DNA of 46,821 nucleotides from Clostridiales bacterium. GTDB lineage: Bacteria > Bacillota > Clostridia > Christensenellales > Aristaeellaceae. Made by a program: the position numbers and the translations under genes. Below, piece by piece: positions 26,896-38,926 of this stretch (positions are counted from its first letter, which is position 1; the number at the start of each line of letters is the position of its first letter). The notes under the pieces are model-generated. The model ran no database searches. It worked only from the letters and a program-made list of their open reading frames with translations, and was not told the DNA's origin. Location: positions 1 to 46,821 of the forward strand of contig SVGR01000005.1 in NCBI GenBank assembly GCA_015056265.1. Reading direction: 5' to 3'.

Positions 26896-28932
26896 TCAGC
26901 CGATTTCCGCGCCGGCGGGCATGGAGGGATCGGCCTGAAGCACCTTCAGGCTTTCGCTGCCGTCCTCGTTAATCTTCACGGCGGAAAGCAGCATGCCCTG
27001 GCTTTCGATGCCCATGATCTTCCGGGGCGCCAGATTGGCAAGCAAGATCAGATTCTTGCCCAGCAGCTCTTCGGGAGTGTGGAATTTGGCGATGCCGGAA
27101 AGCACGGTGCGGTGCTCAGTGCCGATATCCAGATCGAATTTCAGCAGCTTATCGCTCTTTTCCACCTTTTCGCAGGCGCAGACTTTGGCCACCCTGAGCT
27201 GGATCTTTTCAAAATCGCCGAATGCGATGCAGCCTTCAGGAATTTCCACTTTCTTTTCCTTTTTCTCCTGCTTCTTTTCGGCTTTCTTATCCTGCTTGGC
27301 CTTTTCTTTTTCTTCCTTCTTTTCTTCCTTGGGGGCGGGGTTCAAGGCCTCCAGCTCCTTCTTGATATCGATGCGGGGGAAGAGGGCCTCGCCCTTTTGC
27401 ACCTTGGTGCCCTGGGGCAGCTTGCCAAATTCCGCAAGGGATTCCCAGGTCTTGAGGGCGTCATCGGTAACGCCCAGCTGCTGGAAGATGCGATCGGGAG
27501 TGGTGGGCATGAAGGGATAGATCAGTACGGCCACAAAGCGCACGCATTCCGCCAGGGTAAGCAGCACATTGCCCAGACGATCCTTCTTTGCTTCATCCTT
27601 GCCCAGCACCCAGGGCTGGGTAAGATCGATATACTTGTTGCATTCGCCGATCACCTTCCAGATTTCCGCCAGCGCCTGGCTGTACTGCAGCTTATCCATC
27701 TGGGCTTCCACCAGCGCGGGCAGCGCGGCGCAGTGATCGTGGAGGGGTTTATCCAGATTTTCGTCAAAGGCGTCCTGCTTCCAGGCGGGGACGACGCCGT
27801 CAAAATATTTTTCGATCATGGCAACAGTCCGGGATACCAGATTGCCAAGGTCGTTGGCCAGATCGGCGTTCATGCGGGTAAGGAAGGCCTCATTGGTGTA
27901 ATTGCCGTCGGAGCCAAAGGGCATTTCCCGCAGCAGATAATAGCGCAGGGCGTCGCAGCCGTAGCGGGCCACGATGGGCTGGGGATACTGCACATTGCCC
28001 TTGGATTTGCTCATCTTATCATTGCCAAATAGCAGCCAGCCGTGGGCGAACACCTGCTTGGGCAGCTCCAGCCCCAGGGCATGGAGCATGATGGGCCAGT
28101 AAATGGTATGGAAGCGCACAATTTCCTTACCCACCAGATGCACATTGGCGGGCCAGTATTTCTGCATGAGGGAATCATCATCGCTTCCGTAACCCATGGC
28201 GGTGATATAGTTGGACAGGGCGTCAATCCATACATAGACCACATGCTTGGGATCAAAATCCACCTGCACGCCCCATTTGAAGCTGGTGCGGCTGACGCAC
28301 AGATCCTGAAGGCCGGGCTTAAGGAAATTATTGATCATTTCATTGGCACGGCTGGCGGGCTGGATGAAATCGGGATGGGATTCGATGTATTCGATGAGCC
28401 AATCCTGATATTTGCTCATTTTGAAGAAATAGCTTTCTTCGGTAACCAGCTGGGTGGGCCGGCCGCAATCGGGGCACACCTTCACGCCGTCCTTTTCCAC
28501 CAGCTGGGAAGCCGTCCAGAAGGATTCACAGGGGGTGCAGTACTGGCCTTCGTAGGAGGCCTTATAAATATCGCCCTGATCGTAGAACTGCTTGAAGATC
28601 TTTTGAACCACCTTTTCATGGCGTTCATCAGTGGTACGGATGAAATCATCGTATTCGATGTTCATCAGCTTCCACAGATCCTTCGTATTGGCCACGATCT
28701 TATCCACGTATTCCTTGGGGGATACGCCGGCCTCGGCGGCCTTCAGCTCGATCTTCTGGCCGTGCTCATCGGTGCCGGTAAGGAAATAGGCGTCATAGCC
28801 CGTCATTTTCTTGAAGCGGGTCATGGCGTCGGCGGCCACGGTGGTGTAGGTGTGGCCGATGTGCATATTGCCGGAGGGATAGTAAATGGGGGTGGTGATG
28901 TAGTAGGTTTTCTTTTCGCACTGGTTGCACAT
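26896..28932 (-). CDS. metG: methionyl-tRNA synthetase with C-terminal tRNA-binding domain
   Basis: YITTPIYYPSGNMHIGHTYTT, CPDCGRPT, KMSKSKGN; C-term DFEKIQLRVAKVCACEKVEKSDKLLKF. Confidence 0.97.
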   Translation of the reverse strand: MCNQCEKKTYYITTPIYYPSGNMHIGHTYTTVAADAMTRFKKMTGYDAYFLTGTDEHGQKIELKAAEAGVSPKEYVDKIVANTKDLWKLMNIEYDDFIRTTDERHEKVVQKIFKQFYDQGDIYKASYEGQYCTPCESFWTASQLVEKDGVKVCPDCGRPTQLVTEESYFFKMSKYQDWLIEYIESHPDFIQPASRANEMINNFLKPGLQDLCVSRTSFKWGVQVDFDPKHVVYVWIDALSNYITAMGYGSDDDSLMQKYWPANVHLVGKEIVRFHTIYWPIMLHALGLELPKQVFAHGWLLFGNDKMSKSKGNVQYPQPIVARYGCDALRYYLLREMPFGSDGNYTNEAFLTRMNADLANDLGNLVSRTVAMIEKYFDGVVPAWKQDAFDENLDKPLHDHCAALPALVEAQMDKLQYSQALAEIWKVIGECNKYIDLTQPWVLGKDEAKKDRLGNVLLTLAECVRFVAVLIYPFMPTTPDRIFQQLGVTDDALKTWESLAEFGKLPQGTKVQKGEALFPRIDIKKELEALNPAPKEEKKEEKEKAKQDKKAEKKQEKKEKKVEIPEGCIAFGDFEKIQLRVAKVCACEKVEKSDKLLKFDLDIGTEHRTVLSGIAKFHTPEELLGKNLILLANLAPRKIMGIESQGMLLSAVKINEDGSESLKVLQADPSMPAGAEIG

Positions 28933-28951
28933 AGTAATCGCTCCTTCGCAA

Positions 28952-29096
28952 AATTCGGAATTCGGAATGCGGAATTCGGAATTTAATTGTCGATGAAATA
29001 TTCGTTTCTCAGATTATTTGCCGAAGGAATCAGCAAAATCAACGGCAAAGGATCATCATTCTATAATTCCGAATTCCGCATTCCGAATTCCGAATT
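28952..29096. repeat. MITE-like hairpin element, copy C (145 bp)
   Basis: 32-bp perfect terminal inverted repeats AATTCGGAATTCGGAATGCGGAATTCGGAATT (28952-28983 / 29065-29096). Confidence 0.9.
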
Positions 29097-29125
29097 ATGT
29101 CATGCTGCTCCATGATTTTCCTAAT

Positions 29126-29404
29126 AAAAAAACCCCTGCAACAGCATATATTGCAGGGGCGCAAATTTCTTTACGCGGTACCACCCTGATTTACGCACCT
29201 GTTCAGGCGCGCCTTCATTGAGCCGATATCGGGGCCTGCCGGCGGGGGCTGAACGTGCTTGCCTCCGCATGCTCCAGGGCCATGTTCTCCCGTGCCCCGC
29301 CGCCGCTTTCCACCATCCGCGGCTCTCTGTGGGCGTGCGATCAGGATACTCTCCCTTTCCCAGCAACTGCCTCTTATCATACGGTTTTTTGGCAGAAAAG
29401 TCAA
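29126..29404 (-). promoter_or_regulatory. T-box leader with promoter and attenuator terminator, upstream of metG
   Basis: Promoter TTGACT-17-TATGAT (29399-29404 / 29376-29381), AGGGTGGTACCGCG T-box sequence (minus strand), CCCCTGCAA/TTGCAGGGG terminator followed by T-run; candidate ATG in GAGAACATGGCC. Confidence 0.88.
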
Positions 29405-29431
29405 GCGGAAAAACGGCTTTTTCCCAGGGAT

Positions 29432-29800
29432 TCAGGGCTTTTCCGGGGCATCCAGATAATGGCTGTGCTCCTGAACAAAATCCCGCTCCAGATTGCGGCT
29501 GGCCTTTTTGCGATAGGCTGCTTCAAATTCCTGGGCGCTGGCGCCGCAGCATAAAAGCACATCGGTGAGATACATGAATACATCCGCCATTTCTTCGCAG
29601 AAGCGGGCGCGCAGTGCATCGTCCGCCGTTACCGCCTGGGCTCCCCGTTTTTTCAGGATGGCGGATACCTCGCCGATTTCCTCCACGGCATAGAGCAGAT
29701 GATGCTTGGCCGTTTCGGGGGTATCCCCCTCCCAGATCCCCTGATATTTTTCCTGCAGGGCTTTTTGGATTTCCATCAGATCATGGATCGTCAGGCTCAT
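29432..29800 (-). CDS. MazG-like nucleotide pyrophosphohydrolase
   Basis: HLLYAVEEIGEVSAILKKRG...FCEEMADVFMYLTDVLL. Confidence 0.85.
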   Translation of the reverse strand: MSLTIHDLMEIQKALQEKYQGIWEGDTPETAKHHLLYAVEEIGEVSAILKKRGAQAVTADDALRARFCEEMADVFMYLTDVLLCCGASAQEFEAAYRKKASRNLERDFVQEHSHYLDAPEKP

Positions 29801-29840
29801 GAAGCGTTCCTCCTTGATGGGCATATACGGTTAATCATGC

Positions 29841-29876
29841 AAAAGGGCCGCCCGGGGAACCCCGGACGACCCTTGC
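29841..29876 (-). terminator. rpsU terminator
   Basis: Minus strand AAGGGTCGTCCGGGGTTCCCCGGGCGGCCCTTTT. Confidence 0.8.
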
Positions 29877-29884
29877 CAGACGGA

Positions 29885-30058
29885 TCAATACTTCCGCTTG
29901 CGAGCGGCTTCCGCCTTCTTCTTGCGGCGAACACTGGGCTTTTCGTAGTGCTCACGCTTACGGACTTCGGCGATAACGCCCGCACGGGCGCACTGACGCT
30001 TAAACCGCTTGAGAGCGCTTTCCAAAGACTCGTTTTTGTTTACATGAACCTCAGACAC
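29885..30058 (-). CDS. rpsU: 30S ribosomal protein S21 (GTG start)
   Basis: [67 protein letters not shown]. Confidence 0.96.
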   Translation of the reverse strand: MSEVHVNKNESLESALKRFKRQCARAGVIAEVRKREHYEKPSVRRKKKAEAARKRKY

Positions 30059-30240
30059 TTGTTTTCCCTCCCTTCGCACATCTCGCCTGAAACAACACCG
30101 TTGCCACGGCCTGCACCGTGCTACAGCGGATGGCGACCGTGCCCCTATTATACTGCTTTCCGGCGGGTGCGTCAACAGGTTTTTTGGCTTGTCAAAATGT
30201 TTTTACACTTTGCTCAGAGATCAGGAAAAGTTTTTCCCAA

Positions 30241-30582
30241 TTAGGCCATTTGATCGGCCATTTGTTTTCCGGCCAGGATATGAAGATGCCAATGACCCAC
30301 GCTCTGGCAGGCGTCTTTGCCGCAATTGGACACTACACGGAACCCATTTTCCAGCTTTTCCTGGGTGGCAATCAGGCCAATGGCCCGGATAATGGCGGCG
30401 ATGGCCCCATCATCCAGCTTCCCGGCGTCTGCGATATCGGTTACGTGTTCCTTGGAAACCACCAGGATATGCACAGGGGCCTGGGGGGCGATATCCCGGA
30501 AGGCATAGCAGTATTCATCCTCATATACCTTGGAGGAAGGAATCTGCCCGGCAATGATTTTGCAGAAGAGACAATCATTCAT
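30241..30582 (-). CDS. HIT family protein
   Basis: DCLFCKIIAGQIPSSKVYEDE...VGHWHLHILAGKQM. Confidence 0.95.
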   Translation of the reverse strand: MNDCLFCKIIAGQIPSSKVYEDEYCYAFRDIAPQAPVHILVVSKEHVTDIADAGKLDDGAIAAIIRAIGLIATQEKLENGFRVVSNCGKDACQSVGHWHLHILAGKQMADQMA

Positions 30583-30603
30583 GGGAATCGACGCTCCTTT
30601 CAG

Positions 30604-31518
30604 TTAGTCCAGAAAGATGGGATTGGTCCAGGCTTTGCGGCCCTGGGCGTCTTCCACTTCCGCCCGGATATAGCGGGTGCCCGGCCGCACATTGGTCTGC
30701 AGGGCGGTAAGATGGCTGCCCCGGTGGCAGTGATAGGGGACGCGGAAATGCCGGAAGCGGATGGCGGAGGCGGGGGAGCAGATCACCGTGGCCCGGCCGT
30801 CCTCCACATAGAAATCATAGATTTCCGGCCCGCAGGAGGCATAGAAGGCGCCTCTTTTCAGGGCGTCCAGGATGGAAGAAACATTCTTTTCCGCATTGAC
30901 CCGGATATAGCCGTGACAGTTGCTCGGCACCCCGTGGCTGTCATCGGTGGCAACGCCGTAAATCTTCCGGCCGGCGCAAAGCAGCTCGTCCCAATAGGCG
31001 GCATTGGTATCCAGCCCGTTTTCGATGGCGCAGCCGCTGTTCCAGATTTCCATCAGAGAAAAGTCGGAGAGGGCCTTTACTTCTTCACAGGTGTTGCCGC
31101 TCCATTCCGGATGGCAGAAGATGGGCAGATTATTGTTTTCCAAAATGGTATCGATCAAGGGCTGGGCCTGGGCGGCCTCTTCAATCCGAAGGGTATCGAA
31201 GCGCTGATCCTGATCAAAGCCGTTGCCATCCTGCTTTTCGGGGCCCACGGAAACCACATGAACGCAATGGATGCCGGCGTCGGGAATCAACGCATCCAGT
31301 TCGGTACCGGGAATGATCAGCAGGCCCGTTTCGGGGGCATAGTTTTCATAATTATAGTATCTGTGATCGGTGAGGGAAAGAAAATCATAGCCGGCGGCGG
31401 CATAATGCCGGATATCGGTGGCGGGATCGGCCTGGCCGTCGGAGCGGGTGGTATGGCAATGAAGATTGCCCTTCAGCATTTTTTTGTTGTTTTCAAAGGC
31501 AGCCTGACGAATCAGCAT
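30604..31518 (-). CDS. PHP-domain / CehA-type metallophosphoesterase
   Basis: GNLHCHTTRSDGQADPATDIRHYAAAGYDFLSLTDH. Confidence 0.88.
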   Translation of the reverse strand: MLIRQAAFENNKKMLKGNLHCHTTRSDGQADPATDIRHYAAAGYDFLSLTDHRYYNYENYAPETGLLIIPGTELDALIPDAGIHCVHVVSVGPEKQDGNGFDQDQRFDTLRIEEAAQAQPLIDTILENNNLPIFCHPEWSGNTCEEVKALSDFSLMEIWNSGCAIENGLDTNAAYWDELLCAGRKIYGVATDDSHGVPSNCHGYIRVNAEKNVSSILDALKRGAFYASCGPEIYDFYVEDGRATVICSPASAIRFRHFRVPYHCHRGSHLTALQTNVRPGTRYIRAEVEDAQGRKAWTNPIFLD

Positions 31519-31521
31519 ATC

Positions 31522-32157
31522 TTAATCCTCCTTTGCTTTTCTTTGAAATGTATCTGCAGCTGCCTGTTCCATTCCCTCCGGGATCCAGGAAGAAAAGGAA
31601 ACCTTCGGAGAAATGGTTTGGCAGATCACGCAGGCAGCCAGGAAACTGCCGTAAAGGGAGGGATGCAGCGTATCCGGATCATACAGGGGATAATCCTTCT
31701 GCAGCTGGGCGAAGGCAGGCCCCACCGGGGCGATCAGCGCCTGATTTTCCTGGGCGGCCCGGGTATAGCTGACCAGCAGCCCTTCCATCATTTGCTGATA
31801 GGAAAGGCCGGCTTCCTGCAGGAAGGGGCCCCCTTCCTTATATGCCCAGGAGCAATACAGCACGGGCGCTGCGCCCTGGGCCCGGATCTTTTCGCACAGG
31901 CCCTTTACGCTTTTGAGAAAATCCTCAGGATTGCCCACCGCATTGAAGCTTTGCTCCTGCAGCACCACATAATCCCAAGGGCCCTTTTCCAGGGCGGCTT
32001 CCATCCGGGCGTTCAGCTCATCTTTGGGATCCAGAAACTGATGCAGATATGCCCCGCCCCGGGTAACGGAATCCGTATCCCAGCCGGTGAGGCGGGCGGC
32101 CATCACCGGCAGATCGTGGAAGTAGGTAAAGGAATTGCCAAGGAATAAAACGCGCAT
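31522..32157 (-). CDS. SGNH/GDSL-type hydrolase (DUF4886-like)
   Basis: VLFLGNSFTYFHDLP, YVVLQEQS, DTLHPSLYGSFLAA. Confidence 0.8.
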   Translation of the reverse strand: MRVLFLGNSFTYFHDLPVMAARLTGWDTDSVTRGGAYLHQFLDPKDELNARMEAALEKGPWDYVVLQEQSFNAVGNPEDFLKSVKGLCEKIRAQGAAPVLYCSWAYKEGGPFLQEAGLSYQQMMEGLLVSYTRAAQENQALIAPVGPAFAQLQKDYPLYDPDTLHPSLYGSFLAACVICQTISPKVSFSSWIPEGMEQAAADTFQRKAKED

Positions 32158-32158
32158 T

Positions 32159-33949
32159 TTATTTCACCAGTTCCTTCATTTGCTTTACGGTATCGGCGAA
32201 GACGGACAGGGCAGAGCGGACGGCGTCGGGCTTTTCCATATCCACGCCGGCATAGCGCAAAGCTTCGATGGGGGGCACGGAGCCGCCGGCGGAAAGGAAT
32301 TTCTTATAATCCCGGACGGCAGGCTCGCCTTCCTTCAGGATGCGGTTGGCAATGGCCACGGCGGCGGAGAAGCCGGTGGCATACTGATAGACATAGAAAT
32401 TGCGGTAGAAATGGGGGATGCGCATCCATTCGCAGTCGATCAGCTGATCCACCACGCAGCCGCCGCCGTAATACTTTTCATTGAGGGCGTAGTATGCCTG
32501 GCTGAGGGCCTGAGCGGTGAGGGCCTCGCCTTTTTCGTGCATTTCGTGGGCTTCCTTTTCGAAGGCGGCAAACATGGTCTGGCGGAAGACGGTGGTGCGG
32601 AATTCCTCCAGCAGCTGATTGCACAGGAACGCAGCGGCCTTCTTGTCATCCTTATGTTTTTCCATCAGATGCCGCATCAGCAGCACTTCGTTGCAGGTGG
32701 AGGCCACTTCCGCCACAAACAGGGAATAGCCCGCCTTGGCGTAGCACTGTTCCTTATCGCTGTGATAGGAATGCATGGCATGGCCCAGCTCATGGGCCAG
32801 CGTCATGGCGCCGCCCAGATCATCAGTGTGATTGAGCAGCACGAAAGGATGCACCCCATAGCAGCCCCAGGAATAGGCGCCGGAACGCTTGGCCTTGTTT
32901 TCGTATACATCGATCCAGCCGCCCTCAAAGCCTTCCTTCAGCTTGTCGATGTATTCCTGGCCCAGGGGCTGCAGCCCTTCGCAGACCAGCTGGAAAGCTT
33001 CGGGGAAGCTCATCTTCATATCGTAGTCCCCGATCATGGGCACATACAGGTCATAAAGATGCAGTTCATCCACGCCCAGCTGCTGTTTTCTGATTTCCAT
33101 GTATTCCTTCAGGGCGGGCAGGGCGTTATCCACTTCCGCCAGCAGATTATCGTATACGGATTCGGGAATCTCATGAGGGGAGAGGGATGCCTGACGGGCG
33201 GAATCATAATGCCGCACCTTGGCCCGGAAGCAATCGGCCTTAACGGAAGCGGAATAGATGGCGGTAAGCGTAGCGGAAAAATTTTTGTAAGCGCTCATCA
33301 TGGCTTCAAAGGCTTCCTTGCGGATATCCCTGTTTTTGCTGCGGATGAGGGGGCCGTAATTGCCATGGGTCAGGCGGCGCTTGCTGCCGTCTTCCTGGGT
33401 GACCTCCGGCATGGGAACATCCACATTATTGAACATCCCAAAGATTTCATTGGGGGCGCGGAATACTTCCCCGGCGGCGGCGAGCAGCGCTTCCTGCTCA
33501 GCAGGCAGGGTATGGGGCTTTTGCCGGATCAGGCCCCGCAGCATTTCGCTGTAATCGGCAAAATCGGGATCCTGCATCATTTCCTGCAGGGTTTCTTCCG
33601 GCAGAGCCAAAAGCTCCGGATCCAGGAAAGCGGAGGCAGAGGAGGCCGCCACGATCAGGGACTGCACCTTGGCGGAGCGGGCTTGGCGCACGGGATCGGA
33701 GCTGTCTTCATCCTTGTGCATGCTGGCATAGGCCATCAGCTTTTCAATTTTCAGGGAACCGGCGTAGGAATCCCGGATAGCCTGCCGGGGATTTTCAGCC
33801 ACTCTGCCCTGCCAGGTTTTCATTTTTTCGATATCGGCCTTGGCTTCTTCCATAGCGGCCTCAAAGGCAGCTTCCGTTTCAAAAATATGATCCAGGCGCC
33901 ATTGCCAGCGGGGATCCATTTCATTGCGGTTTTTCAGTTCCTGAGCCAT
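32159..33949 (-). CDS. pepF: oligoendopeptidase F
   Basis: TLAHELGHAMHSYHS zinc motif, EVASTCNEVLL; M3B architecture. Confidence 0.96.
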   Translation of the reverse strand: MAQELKNRNEMDPRWQWRLDHIFETEAAFEAAMEEAKADIEKMKTWQGRVAENPRQAIRDSYAGSLKIEKLMAYASMHKDEDSSDPVRQARSAKVQSLIVAASSASAFLDPELLALPEETLQEMMQDPDFADYSEMLRGLIRQKPHTLPAEQEALLAAAGEVFRAPNEIFGMFNNVDVPMPEVTQEDGSKRRLTHGNYGPLIRSKNRDIRKEAFEAMMSAYKNFSATLTAIYSASVKADCFRAKVRHYDSARQASLSPHEIPESVYDNLLAEVDNALPALKEYMEIRKQQLGVDELHLYDLYVPMIGDYDMKMSFPEAFQLVCEGLQPLGQEYIDKLKEGFEGGWIDVYENKAKRSGAYSWGCYGVHPFVLLNHTDDLGGAMTLAHELGHAMHSYHSDKEQCYAKAGYSLFVAEVASTCNEVLLMRHLMEKHKDDKKAAAFLCNQLLEEFRTTVFRQTMFAAFEKEAHEMHEKGEALTAQALSQAYYALNEKYYGGGCVVDQLIDCEWMRIPHFYRNFYVYQYATGFSAAVAIANRILKEGEPAVRDYKKFLSAGGSVPPIEALRYAGVDMEKPDAVRSALSVFADTVKQMKELVK

Positions 33950-34503
33950 AATGATATATCCTCCTTGGTTTTTTCTTTATTGTAATTGTATCACACCTGC
34001 AGAAAAATGAAAAGCAGGGATCAGGAGATTAAATTGCAGCCGGTCCCCCCGGGGGCGCCCTGGCTGCGCAGTGCTGTATAAAGGATATCCAGGGAGAAAA
34101 ATGACGGGAAATTATTTCACAAGCATCAGCGCTGTCAAATACGGCTGGGGCGCTTCTGCTTTCATCAGCATTTGCACCGACTGCGGAACCAATTCCAGGG
34201 TGCGCCAAAAAACTACAGCGAATGATTTTTCATCCCGGGTATGGCCGGCGTCCACATTGTCGGTCAGATTCATCTTCCATCTGGCAGGAAGGGAAAAATG
34301 TCGTGAGAGGCTTCGCCGGATTATATTTTTACGGTGTCTTGGGTAGGGAGGGCGGCTCTGTCAAAATACAGAAGCAGCCGTCATATAAGTGTTTTTTTCA
34401 TAATTATTTTCCTTTCTTTGTTCGTTGCTGCCATTGTATCATATTTTCCGGCAGATGGATACGGGTTTCCGGGAAAATGGGGAGGAATTTTCTATTTCGC
34501 TGC

Positions 34504-34760
34504 TTTACAATCGGGGCGGGACGTGGTATAATTTTTTCCATCGCGATGAATGGGAACGCCGTTCATTTTTCCGATGCAGAGAGCCGTGCGGATGGTGCAA
34601 GCGCGGACGGAAAAGGATGGCCGCTCGCCCGGGAGCGATACCGTGAAAACGGCGATTGGCGCACGTTACGCGCAAGAGTGGCCCGGATAACGGGCAAGCA
34701 GAGTGGTACCGCGAAGTTCACGCTTCGTCTTTGCGTTTTGGCAGGGGCGAAGTTTTTTTG
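34504..34760 (+). promoter_or_regulatory. T-box leader with promoter and terminator, upstream of leuS
   Basis: TTTACA-17-TATAAT (34504-34509/34527-34532); AGAGTGGTACCGCG at about 34700-34713; CTTCG...CGAAGTTTTTTT terminator. Confidence 0.88.
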
Positions 34761-34796
34761 TTTCTGCGACGACACATCATAAAGGAGGAATCCCCC

Positions 34797-37220
<2,424 letters not shown>

Positions 37221-37238
37221 TAAGGGAGGCGCTGGGCC

Positions 37239-37607
37239 ATGAAAGGAAAACTGGACCAGAAACAGCTGCTGATTCTGCTGGCAATCATTGTGGTGGGTAT
37301 CATTTTGATCCTGACCGATCAGCCCCCTGCCCAGGAAAGCTCCTATTCCGGCGGCAGCCAGAGCCGGGATTACTATTCCGGCGGCGGATCCGGAGGCTGG
37401 GGATACGATTGCTATCGCTGCAGCGATACCGGAAAATGCCCTGAATGCCATGGCAGAAAGGAATGCCAGTTCGTTTACGGCGCCTCTCATCCCTGCGTGA
37501 ACGGCACCATCTATTACGGGGGTTCCCGAATGGAATGCACTGCATGCCGGGGTACAGGGGATTGCGGCACCTGCAAAGGTACTGGCCGCTGTCCATATTG
37601 TCGGTAA
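37239..37607 (+). CDS. membrane-anchored DnaJ-type cysteine-rich small protein
   Basis: N-terminal TM LLILLAIIVVGIILIL; CYRCSDTGKCPECHGR ... CTACRGTGDCGTCKGTGRCPYCR. Confidence 0.75.
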   Translation: MKGKLDQKQLLILLAIIVVGIILILTDQPPAQESSYSGGSQSRDYYSGGGSGGWGYDCYRCSDTGKCPECHGRKECQFVYGASHPCVNGTIYYGGSRMECTACRGTGDCGTCKGTGRCPYCR

Positions 37608-37622
37608 TATCCAATTCATTGC

Positions 37623-37673
37623 AAACAGGCCTCCCGATGCTGCAAAAGCAGCACAGGGAAGCCTGTTTTTTTC
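37623..37673 (+). terminator. intrinsic terminator
   Basis: AACAGGCCTCCC ... GGGAAGCCTGTTTTTTT. Confidence 0.85.
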
Positions 37674-37798
37674 GGCTGTAGGGCGCCGGGCAAGGGCGGG
37701 CTTGCCGCAATCGGTATGCCGGGGGAAAAACGATTTCCCCTTTATGGATGGCGTAGATTGGGACTGCTGCCGTTTCCCGTATCCTTTCCGGCGATGAT

Positions 37799-38011
37799 TT
37801 ATGATTGCCGGCGGGATTCAGTTTCGTCCTTTTCCTCCCGGCGAATGCGGTGGATAGCCTGCAGCCGGGCCAGATTTTCTCCCTGATCTGCATTCTCCAC
37901 CTGGGCAGGCATCAGACCGGTGCATTCTGTGGCGCTGGCTGCCTGCTGCACATCAAAAACGGGATCCCGGGAAGGATTTTGCAGGGCCGGATCCTTTTTC
38001 CAACGGCTCAT
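37799..38011 (-). CDS. small hypothetical protein (70 aa) translationally coupled to a DUF1540-like gene
   Basis: MSRWKKDPALQNPSRDPVFDVQQAASATECTGLMPAQVENADQGENLARLQAIHRIRREEKDETESRRQS; ATGA overlap with upstream gene. Confidence 0.7.
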   Translation of the reverse strand: MSRWKKDPALQNPSRDPVFDVQQAASATECTGLMPAQVENADQGENLARLQAIHRIRREEKDETESRRQS

Positions 38012-38178
38012 TTGCTGTGATAGCTCTGGCACATGCTCTCGTCGGCGGGATCGCCGGAGTAGGCCATGGGGGTGGGGGCCACTTGGATGCTCTCCAGAGA
38101 GCAGATCCCCTGCTCCTTCTTCAGGTGACGGCAGGATTCCACGCTGCAGTGGATGCACTGATGCTTTCTTTCAGACAT
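38008..38178 (-). CDS. DUF1540-like cysteine-rich small protein (56 aa), absent from the supplied ORF track
   Basis: Manual translation MSERKHQCIHCSVESCRHLKKEQGICSLESIQVAPTPMAYSGDPADESMCQSYHSK*; RBS GGAGCG upstream. Confidence 0.75.
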   Translation of the reverse strand: MSERKHQCIHCSVESCRHLKKEQGICSLESIQVAPTPMAYSGDPADESMCQSYHSK

Positions 38179-38447
38179 TGCCCATCGCTCCTTTCCATTT
38201 TGGGACGCTCTGGCGGATGATTGCGCAATTCATCCGTCCTGCAGGGATGCTTTTTCTACCTCCGCGGTTTCCGGGTCTGCCGCCTGCCTCCCTGAGGCCG
38301 GCCCGCTGCCCGGCGCTGCCGGAGGCGAAAGTACGCCTGCATGCGTCCAAGCCATAGTATGCCCTCAAAAACGCATTGCCATGCGGACGGATTTATGGTA
38401 TATTTGTGCGTGGCCGACTGTTTTTCGGCTGAAAGGAGAATATTGGC

Positions 38448-38918
38448 ATGAAAAAATTTTTCACTGTCAAGAACCTGTGTCTCAGCGGAATTATCGCAGC
38501 GCTGTATGCTGGACTGACAATTCTGCTGCAGGCCATCAGCTTTGGCGCGGTGCAGATCCGTGTTGCTGAAGCGATGACCCTCTTGCCCTTGCTGACCCCG
38601 GCTGCTGTGCCCGGGCTGGCGGTGGGGTGCTTTATTGCCAATCTGCTGTGCTCTGCCTGGCAGGATTGGGTATTTGGTACCCTGGCTACCCTGATTGCTG
38701 CGCTGCTCAGCTATCGCCTGCGGAAAAACATTTTTTTGGCGGCGCTGATGCCGGTACTGTGCAATGGGCTGATCATTGGGCCTATGCTGTATTGGATGTA
38801 CGGGGGCAGCTGGATCCTCAATATCCTAACCGTTGCGGCGGGAGAAGCCGCGGCCTGCTTCCTGCTGGGGGTGCCCCTGATCCGGATGCTTGAAAAGAAT
38901 CCACAATTGCTTCGATGA
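38448..38918 (+). CDS. queT: QueT-family queuosine precursor transporter
   Basis: MKKFFTVKNLCLSGIIAALYAGLTILLQAISFGAVQIRVAEAMTLLPLLTPAAVPGLAVGCFIANLL. Confidence 0.92.
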   Translation: MKKFFTVKNLCLSGIIAALYAGLTILLQAISFGAVQIRVAEAMTLLPLLTPAAVPGLAVGCFIANLLCSAWQDWVFGTLATLIAALLSYRLRKNIFLAALMPVLCNGLIIGPMLYWMYGGSWILNILTVAAGEAAACFLLGVPLIRMLEKNPQLLR

Positions 38919-38926
38919 ATCAATGC

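Noticed and set aside
34071-34782. Plus-strand ORFs in the leuS leader
   Set aside because: They overlap the T-box promoter, leader and terminator and have no protein-family resemblance.
38390-38447. preQ1 riboswitch upstream of queT
   Set aside because: A small GCCGA/TCGGC hairpin precedes the RBS, but I could not match the preQ1-I/II/III consensus by eye; a covariance-model search would decide.
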